DNA from: JBBROS01 sp965213855
Lineage (GTDB): Bacteria; Pseudomonadota; Alphaproteobacteria; Acetobacterales; Acetobacteraceae
Direction of reading: 5' to 3'
NCBI GenBank assembly: GCA_965213855.1
Contig: CBDCAA010000008.1
Location: 1,054,001 to 1,118,000 of the forward strand
DNA: 64,000 nt
The stretch's first letter is position 1. Each line of letters begins with the position of its first letter. The translations under genes were made by a program, and so were the position numbers. The notes beneath the pieces were generated by a model. That model made no database searches. It was given only the letters and a program-made list of their open reading frames with translations, and was not told where the DNA came from. Positions 63,060-64,000 of this stretch are shown in pieces.

Positions 63060-63167
63060 GTGTCCTGCCCCCCCCGAAACACGCCCTCGTATGTCAGGGA
63101 TCAGCAGGCCACGAGAACACCGACTTGTGGCCCGAGAATTCACTTGCGAATGTCCGAATCGGGACAC
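63060..63167. repeat. Dispersed palindrome-rich repeat, copy 2
   Basis: About 108 bp, beginning GTGTCCTGCCC and ending AATCGGGACAC, the two ends being inverted repeats of GTGTCC. The GGCCAC/GTGGCC stem is conserved (63107-63112 with 63127-63132), while the outer stems seen in copy 1 are eroded. The last base abuts the stop codon of the neighbouring RraA-like gene. See copy 1 at 24528-24632 for the alignment. It lies between glmM and that gene. Confidence 0.75.
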
Positions 63168-63869
63168 CTAGTGGATCTCGCCCGCCTGCCTCAGCGCCGC
63201 CCGCAGCGCTTCCTTGCTGAAGGCCGGACTGGTGCACAGGTCCAGGATCACCTTCTCTCGCCGTGACACCAGATCGATCGCGACCGGCAAGCGCGTCACG
63301 CAATCGGCCGGCACCACCACCGCCCCGTGGAAGTCCGCGTGGATCACGTCATCATGCACCACCTGCATGCCAAACACGTCGACGGGCTTGGCGTAATCCA
63401 CCGTGTGCACCCACGCATGGCTCGGCCCCACCCGGCCCCCGATGATCTGGAACCCTGGCGCCAGCATGTCCAAGTCCCGGAAGGAGCCGTTCGTGACGCA
63501 GCCGATCGCTCCCAACGCCTTGTGAACCGTCGTCTGCACTTCGCCCCAAAACGCCCCATACCCCTCCTTGGCATCCAGATCCTGCAGCACCGCGATCGTC
63601 GGCAGCCCGCCCGGCTCGGCCGCCACATAGTCGTACCAGTCCATCCGGTCCGTCACCGCACCGCGTGGCTTCTCGCGCGCCCGGATCATCCCCGTCCGCG
63701 CCAGGCCGACGATCGGCGGCAAGGTCCGGTCCGCCGCGACCATCGGCTCGACCGTAAAGCCGATCGCCCGCCGCTCCGGCGCGATGATCTCCAGCCCATT
63801 GCAGATCGTCGGCGTATCCCACTGCTTCAGCACCTCGAGGTCCGCGGCCGTGAAAGGATACTCGGTCAT
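63168..63869 (-). CDS. RraA/HMG-aldolase-like protein
   Basis: 233 aa, RraA-like fold (relatives: 4-hydroxy-4-methyl-2-oxoglutarate aldolase, dimethylmenaquinone-methyltransferase-like). The motif VTNGSFRDLDML matches the G-x-x-RD-x-D core used to bind a divalent metal and 2-oxo acid. Further segments: DTPTICNGLEI and HADFHGAVVVPADCV. AAGGAG lies before the ATG at 63869. Probably an aldolase or decarboxylase for an oxo acid. The gene upstream on the same strand encodes a DadA-like oxidoreductase that would feed 2-oxo acids. Confidence 0.75.
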   Translation of the reverse strand: MTEYPFTAADLEVLKQWDTPTICNGLEIIAPERRAIGFTVEPMVAADRTLPPIVGLARTGMIRAREKPRGAVTDRMDWYDYVAAEPGGLPTIAVLQDLDAKEGYGAFWGEVQTTVHKALGAIGCVTNGSFRDLDMLAPGFQIIGGRVGPSHAWVHTVDYAKPVDVFGMQVVHDDVIHADFHGAVVVPADCVTRLPVAIDLVSRREKVILDLCTSPAFSKEALRAALRQAGEIH

Positions 63870-63882
63870 GGTTACGAACTCC

Positions 63883-64000
63883 TTAATGGAACCGCTGCGG
63901 GCTGAACGGCCCGAGATCGATCGTCGGCGCAACGCCAGAAACCAGGTCCGCCACCAGCCGCCCCGTCATCGCGCCCGCGGCCAGCCCGACATGCCCGTGC
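63883..64000 (-). CDS. FAD-dependent D-amino-acid dehydrogenase-like protein, C-terminal end
   Basis: Only the last 38 residues are in the window; the gene continues beyond 64000. The segment HGHVGLAAGAMTGRLVADLV followed by APTIDLGPFSPQRFH is typical of the C-terminus of DadA/glycine-oxidase-type FAD enzymes. The stop codon overlaps the ribosome-binding site of the downstream RraA-like gene. Confidence 0.65.
   Translation of the reverse strand, partial: HGHVGLAAGAMTGRLVADLVSGVAPTIDLGPFSPQRFH

Overview
The window is a high-GC (roughly two thirds G+C by eye), densely coded chromosomal segment of an alphaproteobacterium, most likely Rhodospirillales/Acetobacteraceae-like. I base this on the dusB-ntrB-ntrC-ntrY-ntrX-D-amino-acid-aminotransferase-hfq-hflX block, the fused ispDF next to it, the compact fliM/cheA-cheW-cheB-cheR cluster with a receiver-tailed CheA, and the ATGA/GTGA coupling of many genes. 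No phage, plasmid, CRISPR or rRNA genes were seen; the gene set is mainly housekeeping with a few accessory patches.

Layout. 1-8.4 kb: 3' end of an acyl-CoA ligase, a Nudix hydrolase, small secreted or membrane proteins, a minus-strand metabolic run (metallo-beta-lactamase-fold hydrolase, FAS1-like dehydratase, secreted SGNH hydrolase, RidA-like protein, alpha/beta hydrolase), then a zinc/manganese-type ABC importer (znuC-znuB-like) headed by a 34-residue membrane micro-ORF. 8.5-17 kb: DUF445 protein, an unrecognised 334-aa protein, fliM, and cheA-cheW-cheB-cheR. 17.0-17.6 kb: decayed ISNCY-like transposase and a doubled 21-bp repeat. 17.7-24.5 kb: tkt-gap-pgk, tspO, a DEAD-box RNA helicase with a long leader, and a small secreted Cys-rich protein. 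24.5-32.3 kb: secA, then a minus-strand catabolic-looking set (enamidase-like amidohydrolase, MarR regulator, a small polar protein, two CoA-transferase subunits) and ornithine/lysine decarboxylase with a structured leader. 32.7-39 kb: YihY/BrkB membrane protein, RlpA, thiS-thiG, birA, tRNA-Thr and a polysaccharide flippase. 39-51.9 kb: inositol-phosphatase-like enzyme, hflX, hfq, a secreted protein, dat, the two nitrogen two-component systems, dusB and divergent ispDF. 51.9-64 kb: glycosyltransferase-like protein, tRNA-Pro, DUF4337 protein, a methyl-accepting chemotaxis protein, NAD kinase, nitrilase-family amidase, a PhnW-like aminotransferase coupled to formate-THF ligase, thiD-glmM, an RraA-like protein and the 3' end of a DadA-like oxidoreductase.

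How they work together. The chemotaxis genes form a self-contained sensory relay (receptor at 53.8 kb, kinase/adaptor/methylation enzymes at 12-17 kb, motor switch fliM at 10.9 kb) without a stand-alone CheY in view; the receiver on CheA may act as sink or output regulator. tkt-gap-pgk is one translationally coupled operon of lower glycolysis/pentose or Calvin-type carbon flow. dusB-ntrBCYX-dat-hfq-hflX couples nitrogen sensing with RNA-based regulation. Cofactor genes are scattered but coupled to neighbours (birA-thiS-thiG; glmM-thiD).

Less ordinary signals: a palindrome-rich dispersed repeat of about 105 bp in two copies (24528-24632 and 63060-63167), the ornithine decarboxylase leader, the enamidase/MarR/CoA-transferase patch, the micro-ORF ahead of znuC, a CoA-transferase B subunit apparently lacking the catalytic Glu, and several short tandem repeats. 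All assignments are from reading the sequence; no database search was possible.
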